DNA from: MB-PLM-2 sp964385715
GTDB taxonomy: Bacteria > Planctomycetota > Planctomycetia > Pirellulales > UBA7805
DNA length: 64,000 bases
Assembly: GCA_964385715.1 (NCBI GenBank)
Contig: CAYLRE010000002.1
Location: 5,845 to 69,844, forward strand
Reading direction: 5' to 3'
Shown here: one piece after another, positions 43,299 to 54,895 of the stretch
Position numbering within the stretch: position 1 is the first letter of the stretch
Layout of the letters: each line of letters starts with the position of its first letter
The notes under the pieces: generated by a model
The model's input: only the letters and a program-made list of their open reading frames with translations
What the model was told of the DNA's origin: nothing
Databases searched by the model: none
Made by a program: the position numbers and the translations under genes

Positions 43299-44429
43299 GT
43301 GACACAGCGCATCCTGCATATCATCGACACGCTTCAGCGGGGCGGCACCCAAACGTCGCTCTTGCAGCTGGCGACTGGTCTGCCGCCGGATCGCTTTGAA
43401 GTTCATGTCGCGGTACTGGAAGAGGCGGGCTCTGGCGACGCGGTCGGTTCGATCGAGTCCAATCTTCGTGCGGCCGACATTCCGGTCACCTTCATCGGTC
43501 GTCGGCACCGCATCGATCCGCTAACCTACGCGAGGTTGCGATTTTTTGTGAAGCGACGGCGGCCTGCGCTTGTGCACAATTGGGGATTCGCCGCCAATAG
43601 TTATGGTCGCAGCGCGGCACTCGCCGCCAAGGTGAAGGCGGTCGTGGCCGACGAGTCGTGCGTCGACACCTGGAAACAGTGGTACCACCTGGCAGTCGAT
43701 CGCCGGTTAACCAACATGACGTCACGGGTGGTGGTCCATTCTCACTCGGTTCGCGACTTCTACATCGCCCAAGGGATTCCGGCCGAGAAGATCACGCTCA
43801 TTGCCAGCGGCGTGGCCGCGCACCCTACTCCATCACCAGACGCCATCTCGCGAGAGGATCTACTCGCCTTGCTCCAGCTGCCCTCCGATGCCCGACTGAT
43901 TGGAGCACTCGGTGGCATTTCCCGTCGCAAGCAGCTACGCGATGTGGTGTGGGCGGAAGAGCTGCTACGCGTGGTACGGGACGACGTGCATCTTCTCATC
44001 ATCGGCGACGGTCCCGACCGCCAAGACCTGATGCGTTACCGCGATCAAGTCGGGCTGCGCAAGCGGGTCCATTTCCTCGGCCATCGAGAAGACGCACTCG
44101 ATCTGCTCAACCACATCGAAATGCTGCTGCTCGGCAGTCGTCATGAAGGGATGTCGTACCCCATTCTTGAGGCGATGGCGGCCGGGCTGCCGGTTATCTG
44201 CAGCGACATCCCGGGCAATCGCGAGCTCGTGGTGCCCGAAGAAACCGGCTACCTCGTTCCGGTCGGAGCCCGTGCCGGCCTGGCCCGCTACGCCAATATC
44301 TTGCTCGACGACACCGACCTGGCTAAGCAATTGGGCGAGGCCGGCCGGGCCCGCGTGACCTCGCAGTTTTCGCTTGCCCGTATGATTGCGGCTCACAGTT
44401 CGCTCTACCACGAGCTGCTTGGTGCGTGA
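43299..44429 (+). CDS. glycosyltransferase family 4 (second copy)
   Basis: The GTG at 43299 gives 376 residues beginning MTQRILHIIDTLQRGGTQTSLLQLA, a typical GT4 start. The donor domain shows GALGGISRRKQLRDVV, LLIIGDGPDRQDL, VHFLGHREDALDLL and the E-x7-E motif in SRHEGMSYPILEAMAAGLPVI. It is not close to its neighbour in sequence, so they are unlikely to be recent duplicates. Both probably build the same glycan or lipid-linked sugar. glgC follows after 276 bases. Confidence 0.9.
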   Translation: MTQRILHIIDTLQRGGTQTSLLQLATGLPPDRFEVHVAVLEEAGSGDAVGSIESNLRAADIPVTFIGRRHRIDPLTYARLRFFVKRRRPALVHNWGFAANSYGRSAALAAKVKAVVADESCVDTWKQWYHLAVDRRLTNMTSRVVVHSHSVRDFYIAQGIPAEKITLIASGVAAHPTPSPDAISREDLLALLQLPSDARLIGALGGISRRKQLRDVVWAEELLRVVRDDVHLLIIGDGPDRQDLMRYRDQVGLRKRVHFLGHREDALDLLNHIEMLLLGSRHEGMSYPILEAMAAGLPVICSDIPGNRELVVPEETGYLVPVGARAGLARYANILLDDTDLAKQLGEAGRARVTSQFSLARMIAAHSSLYHELLGA

Positions 44430-44705
44430 ACAAGCAGAGTAAGTGTGCCGGACGGGAATCTGGCGTCTGGCGAAGCACCGGAGCCGGCTCAGACCGAACG
44501 ATCGCGGCAGCCGCACGTTTTCGCACGCCCATCGACCAAAAAGTTGCCGGCTTTCGGCTTTCTTATCGCTAGGTGCGCGCGTTAGAATGATTTCGCTCGG
44601 CCCGCGGGACGCGTCTTTTGCAGTGTTCTTGCAAGAGACACCCGGGCGAATCCCCGCGTTTGCTTTCAAGCGCGGTAGCTGCAAGCTAACAAGGAAGGAA
44701 CAGCG

Positions 44706-45956
<1,251 letters not shown>

Positions 45957-45973
45957 AAGGCGCGAAGGCTGCT

Positions 45974-46097
45974 GTAGAGCGGTCTCCCGACCGCTCTACC
46001 CCAAGGACCGCCCGTCTTTAGATTCCGGTCTCCGAATTCGCGAGATTGTGAGGAGACCTTCGGTCGACCAGGTGGGCTGGTCAGGAGACCAGCCCAC
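45974..46097. repeat. mosaic hairpin element, copy 1
   Basis: The left hairpin pairs GTAGAGCGGTC (45974-45984) with GACCGCTCTAC (45989-45999) around TCCC. A middle module reads GGAGACCTTCGGTC. The right hairpin pairs GTGGGCTGGTC (46072-46082) with GACCAGCCCAC (46087-46097) around AGGA. A second copy with the same loops lies at 60695-60769. This copy starts 18 bases after the glgC stop. Confidence 0.8.
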
Positions 46098-46170
46098 AAC
46101 GAGCACAGGACGAGGTCGCGTGCGAGCCACGGCAACGCCGCGAGTGGACGTGCCACTCCACTTCACCGAA

Positions 46171-46199
46171 CACTGGCTGACAAGCAGCCAGTGGCACCC
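46171..46199. repeat. CACTGGC-type palindromic repeat
   Basis: CACTGGCTG-ACAAG-CAGCCAGTG followed by GCACCC has a perfect 9-bp stem, the longest of the family in this window. The ACAAG loop is shared with the element at 24482-24508. Confidence 0.75.
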
Positions 46200-46230
46200 T
46201 CGAAATCACCCCCCCTTTCCCCACCGCGCA

Positions 46231-46305
46231 TAAAAAAGGCTCCCGGTATTAGCTGTTCGGAGTCCCAGGGGGGCAAAGGACGCCAGCTAACTAATATCCG
46301 GGAGC
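46231..46305 (-). terminator. intrinsic terminator of the small minus-strand gene
   Basis: Read on the minus strand, GCTCCCGG pairs with CCGGGAGC (8 bp) and, further in, TTAGCTG pairs with CAGCTAA (7 bp). The 3' arm is followed directly by CTTTTTTA, giving a six-T run (plus 46232-46237). It begins 12 bases after the stop codon of the 68-residue reading frame. Confidence 0.85.
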
Positions 46306-46317
46306 GATTGGTTTGTC

Positions 46318-46524
46318 TCACGCCTTGCGGGCATGAAAACCGGAGCCGAGGCCCCGTTCGCTTTTTGTATTGCGAGCGGTCAAGCTGGCATCCTTGCCAA
46401 AATTGAACCGCCACGTTTTCGGTCCGCAGCACAACGCCAGGCGAAGTACCAGATGCAGGACCCAGTCGCCGTCAACTTTCACGTCGCATGATGTTTGAAT
46501 CATGTCGCCCTGCTCGTCATCCAT
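46318..46524 (-). CDS. small protein of 68 residues, unknown
   Basis: The ATG at 46524 gives MDDEQGDMIQTSCDVKV at the start and a basic Gly-rich end (SERGLGSGFHARKA). The middle has a hydrophobic stretch (WVLHLVLRLALCC). I do not recognise it. Support comes from its setting: a candidate promoter ends 61 bases upstream, and a strong terminator lies 12 bases beyond the stop. The frame is open back to a TTG at 46614, but that TTG is part of the -35 box. The transcript could instead be a small RNA. Confidence 0.55.
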   Translation of the reverse strand: MDDEQGDMIQTSCDVKVDGDWVLHLVLRLALCCGPKTWRFNFGKDASLTARNTKSERGLGSGFHARKA

Positions 46525-46585
46525 GACTTGCAAAACGTGTGACGTGTGTTGGCCAGCGGCTGCATTGCTCAACTCACGAGGCGGG

Positions 46586-46614
46586 AGAGTATGAGAATGA
46601 CCATAAGCGGTCAA
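46586..46614 (-). promoter_or_regulatory. candidate sigma-70-type promoter for the small gene
   Basis: On the minus strand, TTGACC (46614-46609) and TACTCT (46591-46586) are separated by exactly 17 bases. Transcription would start near 46579 and end at the terminator around 46231, a transcript of about 350 bases. Confidence 0.5.
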
Positions 46615-46784
46615 GGGCGATTCAACAAAGTTTTCAGAATTATTTCTGACTACCGCGCTGCACCGCTAGCAGTTTGCCAACAGCGCGCAAAACACCCGAA
46701 AAAACAAGGCTGAAAACGACGCGAGCAAACCGAAGCAACTGCTATCACGCGGGGTGAATCGGGAGGAAAGAAAGCAGTGCGCAA

Positions 46785-47798
46785 TTACGGCCACACCATC
46801 TCTATGTCCTGCTCAGTCCCATCGCGGCCGTAGGCATCTTTGAATTCGCATTGCGGCAGCGCCGCTCGCAGCAGTTGGAGCTGGGAATGCTCGTGTTCTC
46901 GCAAAGCCGGATGCAGAATGTCGGCCGACTTCCCGGCAACAATCACGTTGCCAAGCACCAATCGCCTGAGACGCTTGAGTTTGCCGAGCGCCAATAGATC
47001 GTCGACAGTAACATTCTCCAAGAAGAGACCTTCCAGCTTTTCGAGTTTCGCCAACGGCGTGAGATCCTTCGCCTGTACTTTATCCAGATAGAGCCAACGA
47101 AGATTCTCCAGCTCTGCCAGTGGAGAAAGATCGGTTTCGACCTGCACCGTCAGCGCGAGATATTCCAAATTGGTCAACGTCGCCAACGGCCGCAGGTCAT
47201 CGATACTTGTGTTCGAAAGCTCCAGGCTCTTGAGGCCGGTAAGTTTGCCGAGCGAGTTGAGATCATCAGTTCGCGATTCGTTAGACGAATCAACAAACAC
47301 TAGACTGACGAGCTCGTCGAGCCCCGCGATCGCTTCAAAGTTGGGCAGTACAAAGTCTTCAATCTCCAAGAGTCGGAGACGATGGAACGCCCCCAGGGGG
47401 GTAAGGTCATATCCGGCTTCGTTCGCCGGCGTTTCATTGCCTCCGCTCCCTGCCGGTGGGGTTAATCGAACTCCTATAACCCGCTTTCCCAACTGCTGAT
47501 CGATCCACCATGCCAACCTTCCACCTGGGGTCGGAACGATTTCGATTTCCGGTTCCAAGACCTTCCTCGGCCTGGAAAGCGATATCTCCAAGTACCAATC
47601 GTAGACGTTCATGTCTTGTTGCTTGAGTTCCGCCACCACCTTTGCTTCCGCCCGTCGCTGCTGCAGCTCGTGCCCCAGCCACGCCAGTGGCACCGACAGA
47701 ATCGCCATGAGAATCAGCAGGGAGCGCAAACGGAACTGAAACCAGCGGCGACGGGGAGGTTTGGCTCCGCTCTCAGCGTTATCCGCGGAATGAGACAT
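46785..47798 (-). CDS. anchored leucine-rich-repeat protein (paralogue A)
   Basis: The 337-residue protein starts with a short polar part, then FQFRLRSLLILMAILSVPLAWLGHEL, a single N-terminal membrane anchor. The outer part carries about eight repeats of the type LTGLKSLELSNTSIDDLRPL, with leucine spacing typical of leucine-rich repeats (about residues 125-290). It is likely a cell-surface or periplasmic binding protein. It starts one base after the stop of paralogue B (TAG C ATG), so the two are co-translated. Confidence 0.8.
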   Translation of the reverse strand: MSHSADNAESGAKPPRRRWFQFRLRSLLILMAILSVPLAWLGHELQQRRAEAKVVAELKQQDMNVYDWYLEISLSRPRKVLEPEIEIVPTPGGRLAWWIDQQLGKRVIGVRLTPPAGSGGNETPANEAGYDLTPLGAFHRLRLLEIEDFVLPNFEAIAGLDELVSLVFVDSSNESRTDDLNSLGKLTGLKSLELSNTSIDDLRPLATLTNLEYLALTVQVETDLSPLAELENLRWLYLDKVQAKDLTPLAKLEKLEGLFLENVTVDDLLALGKLKRLRRLVLGNVIVAGKSADILHPALREHEHSQLQLLRAALPQCEFKDAYGRDGTEQDIEMVWP

Positions 47799-47799
47799 G

Positions 47800-48750
47800 C
47801 TATGGCGTTAGGTTCAGGGGGACGGCAATACTACAGTCGGGCAGCGCCTTGCGAAGTGCCTGGAGCTGTTCATGCTCGTCGGCAACATGCTTGGGGTGAT
47901 GTATTCCAACCAAGATCTCGCCTGCTACAGCAACGTTCTTGAACACCGCTCGTTTAAGGTTCGTCAGTCTTGCGATTGCCGAGATATCATCGATCGATGA
48001 ATCCAGAATAAGGAGACCCTCGAGTTGGCGCAATTCTCCAAGTGAGGCCAGGTCTTTCGATCGTACGTTCTTGAGACGTAGCCAACGGAGACGCTTCAGG
48101 TCTGCCAAGGGCGCCAGATTTGCGCCCTTCGGGAGATCGATCACGAGGTTCTCAAGTTGCCTGAGCGGCGAGAGGATCGCCAGATCATCGAAGTTCGTTT
48201 CTGCCAGTATGGCCGTCTGGAGATTTGGCAAAGTCGACAGTGCCGACCAATCATCGACGTTCGCTCTCGTCACGAATAGAACCGCAAGGCGGTCCAATGG
48301 AGTGAGGGCCGCTAGATTCGAAATCCGTACGTCTGAGATATCCAACAGCTGAAGACGGTCGAAGGCGGCCAAGGGCGCTAAATCCTGGACGACCCCATCC
48401 GTAATATGGTAGTCGACTACATATACTCGCGGCCCCAGCCTTCGGTCCTTCCACGCCTCCCAACGTGTTTGTTCGCGAAGTTCGCCGAGACGGACCTCGA
48501 ACCCGTGCTCCTCGGGTACCTTCAATCTCTGGAAGTACTCAAATTCGACGGAACCTCCCGAAGCCTTCACGATCGAGACGGACCTCTCTTCCGCCCACCG
48601 CAACCGCAGCTCGTGCCCCAGCCACGCTAGGGGCACCGACAAAATCGCCATAAGAATCAGCAACGACCGCAGGCGGAATTGATACCAGCGGCGAGGGGGT
48701 TTGACGGCGCGCGTAGATTCGTCGCTCGTCGATATATCAGCTGCCGACAT
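47800..48750 (-). CDS. anchored leucine-rich-repeat protein (paralogue B)
   Basis: The 316-residue protein has the same plan as paralogue A: FRLRSLLILMAILSVPLAWLGHEL as the anchor, then about seven repeats such as LKRLRWLRLKNVRSKDLASL. The anchor regions are alike at DNA level, while the repeat parts differ more, suggesting a duplication followed by divergence of the binding face. It is the first gene of the pair. carB lies upstream, also on the minus strand. Confidence 0.8.
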   Translation of the reverse strand: MSAADISTSDESTRAVKPPRRWYQFRLRSLLILMAILSVPLAWLGHELRLRWAEERSVSIVKASGGSVEFEYFQRLKVPEEHGFEVRLGELREQTRWEAWKDRRLGPRVYVVDYHITDGVVQDLAPLAAFDRLQLLDISDVRISNLAALTPLDRLAVLFVTRANVDDWSALSTLPNLQTAILAETNFDDLAILSPLRQLENLVIDLPKGANLAPLADLKRLRWLRLKNVRSKDLASLGELRQLEGLLILDSSIDDISAIARLTNLKRAVFKNVAVAGEILVGIHHPKHVADEHEQLQALRKALPDCSIAVPLNLTP

Positions 48751-48915
48751 GGAACTCGCCCCGTTCTAGAGTGCCTGTTCAAGAATGAGTGCCACAGGGG
48801 ACAGATACAAGTTTTCGGATTCGATCTAATCCGAATCGAAAACCACTTCGCCGAAAATTGTACCAGACCCCGCGCAAGCGAATGGTAGCCGATAGCCCAC
48901 TCACATGCCGGCCAT

Positions 48916-52194
<3,279 letters not shown>

Positions 52195-52334
52195 GCTGGG
52201 AAGGCCCTCATCGCTCGAGGTTGATTCTGGTGATTGCCGAGCTGTTCGGCGCTTTGGGCAATTATCCTTTTCTTTCGCTTCGACACAACCCGCCGCCATG
52301 GGTGAGATGCCTTATTCGGCGGCGGACTAGCCGG

Positions 52335-52892
52335 TCAACTTTCGGCGTTCGCGAAGAAGTCCTGTTTGGTGAAGATCGGGTCGTACTTGTAGCCCCGCTC
52401 GGCAAACAGCTCGCGGGCTCCTGCTTCGCGGTCGACGAGGGCCAGAATCGCCACGATGCGACCGCCGGCCGCCTCGATCGCGTCGATCGCCTTGAGCGAC
52501 GATCCGCCCGAAGTGACAACGTCTTCCAAGATCACGACGTTGGCATTTTCCGGAAACTTGCCTTCGATCTTCTTCTGCATGCCGTGTTCTTTGGTCTCGG
52601 CTCGGACCCAAAAACCCTCCACATCGCGGCCATGGGTGTGGCAGCTGATCACAAAACTAGCGGTCAGCGGCACCGCTCCGACCGCCATTCCACCGACGGA
52701 GTCGAACTCCAGATCTTTGACCCGGTCGTAGAACACCTCGCCAATTAGATGGGCACTCTCAGGCGAAACGGCGACCATGCGGCCGTCGATGTAGAAATCG
52801 CTGGTGGCGCCGGAGGCCAATTTGACCTCACCACGGACAAAGGCCCGCTCTTCAATCAGCTCAAAAAGTCGCTTGGTGTTCGCATCTTGCAT
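52335..52892 (-). CDS. pyrE: orotate phosphoribosyltransferase
   Basis: The 185-residue enzyme converts orotate and PRPP to OMP. The PRPP-binding motif is VVILEDVVTSGGSSLKAID. GEVKLASGATSDFYIDGR near the start and GGMAVGAVPLTASF are family-typical. It is cytosolic. It precedes carB on the minus strand; the 140-base gap holds no terminator, so joint transcription is likely. It is divergent from argH. Confidence 0.95.
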   Translation of the reverse strand: MQDANTKRLFELIEERAFVRGEVKLASGATSDFYIDGRMVAVSPESAHLIGEVFYDRVKDLEFDSVGGMAVGAVPLTASFVISCHTHGRDVEGFWVRAETKEHGMQKKIEGKFPENANVVILEDVVTSGGSSLKAIDAIEAAGGRIVAILALVDREAGARELFAERGYKYDPIFTKQDFFANAES

Positions 52893-52982
52893 GACAGAGG
52901 TATCCGTGGGTGGGAAGTGCTGGGGGTGGGGGCGGGATCGGGCGTCGCGCTCCGGTCAATTCTATCAGTCTCCACGCGTGAA

Positions 52983-53089
52983 TTCAGCCGGGCACGGGGG
53001 CGAGCCGCCGCACCTGAGATGGCCTTCGTTCACGACCACAAATCGTGTTACTCAGGGGGGTTACGCTACGTGAGATGGGCCCGGCTGAA
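52983..53089. other. nested stem-loop in the pyrE/argH gap
   Basis: TTCAGCCGGGC (52983-52993) is the exact reverse complement of GCCCGGCTGAA (53079-53089). Inside, CCTGAG (53013-53018) pairs with CTCAGG (53051-53056), and CACGA (53031-53035) pairs with TCGTG (53043-53047). No T-run follows on either side. It could be a structured leader of pyrE or a repeat element. Confidence 0.5.
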
Positions 53090-53199
53090 ACGCTGCCCGT
53101 CAGGTCGGCCCCGGTCCGGTTCTTGCGGATTAGGCTGACGTGGCTGCCGTAGCCCCATTCCTGAGCTGTCTGCCGCGCTTTCTGAGAGCCGGCGAATCG

Positions 53200-53228
53200 T
53201 TGACAGTTCGCCGTAACCTGTTTAGAGT
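53200..53228 (+). promoter_or_regulatory. candidate sigma-70-type promoter for argH
   Basis: TTGACA at 53200-53205 is a perfect -35 hexamer, and TAGAGT at 53223-53228 is a fair -10 hexamer at the ideal 17-base spacing. The transcript would begin near 53235, about 50 bases before the GTG start of argH. Confidence 0.6.
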
Positions 53229-53284
53229 AAATATGTTGCTGAAATTCCTCCCTCCCCCACCGTCTCTTATTTGAGGCCGCCAGC

Positions 53285-54670
53285 GTGTCCACTCCTTCGC
53301 GTAGCGGTGTCCTGGGCGCCGATGTCGATCCGCGTGTCGAGAAGTTCGCCGAAAGTGTGAGCTTCGACCGCCGCCTTTATGCGCACGATATTCGTGGCTC
53401 GCTCGCGCACGCAAAAATGCTGGCCCAAGTCGGCCTGATCAGCGGAGATGAGTGCCAGAAAATTGAGCAGGCACTCGAAGAAATCCGCTCCCAGATCGAA
53501 CAAGGCGACTTCCAATACGACATTCGCCTGGAAGATATACACATGCACGTTGAGCACGCTCTGATCGAGCGGCTCGGCGATGTTGGCCGCAAGTTGCACA
53601 CAGCCCGTAGCCGCAACGATCAAGTTTCAACCGATTTCCGCATGTGGACTCGCGACGCGATCGACCAGATCGACGCACGATTGGCGGAACTTCAGGCGGC
53701 GCTGGTGGCCCGCGCGGAAGCCGATCTCGATGTGGTGATGCCGGCCTACACGCATCTGCGACGAGCCCAACCGGTGCTCGCCGCGCACGCTTATTTGTGC
53801 CATGTGGAACGCTTGGCCCGCGATCGAACGCGACTGGCCGACGCCAGGCGCCGGGTGAATGTGCTGCCCTTGGGTGGCGGTGCCCTGGCCGGAACGACAC
53901 TGCCAATCGATCGGGAAATGGTTCGCCGGGAGTTGGAATTTGATTCCGTAGCGGCCAACAGTCTCGACACTTCGAGCGATCGCGACTTCGTCGTCGAGGT
54001 GGCGTTCGCGCTCTCGCTGGTCGCCGAGCACCTGAGCAGTTGGGCCGAAGAGTGGATTCTGTGGTCGACAACGGAGTTTGGTTTTCTGACCTTACCGCAC
54101 GAGTTCTGCACCTGCAGCTCGATGATGCCGCAGAAAATCAACCCCGACGTGCTGGAGCTGATCCGCGGTAAGACCGGCCGCTGCGTTGGCAACCTGATGT
54201 CGTTGTTAACGCTGATCAAAGGCTTGCCGCCGGCGTACAACCGCGATCTTCAAGAAGACAAACAACCGCTGTTCGACTCGTTCGACACCGTCGATGCCTG
54301 TTTGGAATTGGCGGCTGCGGTGACCGCGGGAGCGGAACTGAATCGCGAATCGATCGCGGAGAGAATTGAAGAAGGCTTCTTGGACGCGACGACGCTGATG
54401 GAATATCTGGTGGCCCAGGGAGCCCCGCAGCGAACGGCCCACCACGCCGTGGGGACGCTCGTCGGTTTGGCTACGGACCGAGGCGTAACGCTCAGCGAAC
54501 TTTCGCTCGACGACATTCGCGGCTGCGACCCGTTGCTCGCCAACATCGACGAAGGCGTCTACGAAGTGCTTGGCACGGAGCAAGCAGTGCGGGCTTTCAC
54601 CAGCTTCGGCTCGACTGCACCGGATCGCGTCGCCGAACAAGTAGCTCATTGGAAACAACAACTAAATTGA
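53285..54670 (+). CDS. argH: argininosuccinate lyase
   Basis: The enzyme (461 residues, GTG start) splits argininosuccinate into arginine and fumarate. The signature SSMMPQKINPD is at about 280-290. HTARSRNDQVSTDFRMW (about 102) and MPAYTHLRRAQPVLAAH (about 152) supply catalytic residues of the fumarase superfamily. It is cytosolic and tetrameric in the family. No other arginine gene adjoins it. A promoter precedes it at 53200. Confidence 0.97.
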   Translation: MSTPSRSGVLGADVDPRVEKFAESVSFDRRLYAHDIRGSLAHAKMLAQVGLISGDECQKIEQALEEIRSQIEQGDFQYDIRLEDIHMHVEHALIERLGDVGRKLHTARSRNDQVSTDFRMWTRDAIDQIDARLAELQAALVARAEADLDVVMPAYTHLRRAQPVLAAHAYLCHVERLARDRTRLADARRRVNVLPLGGGALAGTTLPIDREMVRRELEFDSVAANSLDTSSDRDFVVEVAFALSLVAEHLSSWAEEWILWSTTEFGFLTLPHEFCTCSSMMPQKINPDVLELIRGKTGRCVGNLMSLLTLIKGLPPAYNRDLQEDKQPLFDSFDTVDACLELAAAVTAGAELNRESIAERIEEGFLDATTLMEYLVAQGAPQRTAHHAVGTLVGLATDRGVTLSELSLDDIRGCDPLLANIDEGVYEVLGTEQAVRAFTSFGSTAPDRVAEQVAHWKQQLN

Positions 54671-54709
54671 TGAGACGACAATCTCGACTCAACGGCACGA
54701 GCACAACAG

Positions 54710-54828
54710 CACTGGCAGAGCCAGTGGCACCCTTTACTAACCCGAAACGTCAGTGAGGGACACAACCAGACCGTTAGCCACTGCATTGCTGGTCCACGAA
54801 ATAGCAACAGGACCAGCAGTGGCATCCC
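54710..54828. repeat. two palindromic repeats after argH
   Basis: CACTGGC-AGA-GCCAGTG followed by GCACCC (54710-54732) is a standard member of the dispersed family. TGCTGGTCC (54787-54795) pairs with GGACCAGCA (54810-54818) and is followed by GTGGCATCCC, a variant with a longer loop. Both lie between argH and the HEAT-like gene. Confidence 0.7.
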
Positions 54829-54895
54829 TCAACTCGACATGACAACTTGATTTGCCGGCATTGAAGTAATCGAGACTCCCCGGCGACGAAACACC

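Larger units (their letters stand above)
45957..46317. other. repeat-rich gap after glgC
   Basis: This 361-base gap contains the mosaic hairpin element (45974-46097), a GAGTGG-ACGTG-CCACTC hairpin (46142-46158), a CACTGGC palindrome (46171-46199) and a minus-strand terminator (46231-46305). No other gene is visible. Confidence 0.6.
52893..53284. other. divergent regulatory region, pyrE/argH
   Basis: This 392-base region separates the divergent pyrE and argH starts. It contains the nested inverted repeat at 52983-53089 and the argH promoter at 53200-53228. No gene was found. Confidence 0.55.

Noticed and set aside
44544..44588. promoter for glgC
   Set aside because: TAGAAT at 44583 could be a -10 box, but the base run at the proper -35 distance (TTCTTA) is poor and the better TTGCCG is too far away.
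46525..46614. TTG start for a 98-residue version of the small gene
   Set aside because: The TTG is the first part of the -35 hexamer, so this part is unlikely to be translated.
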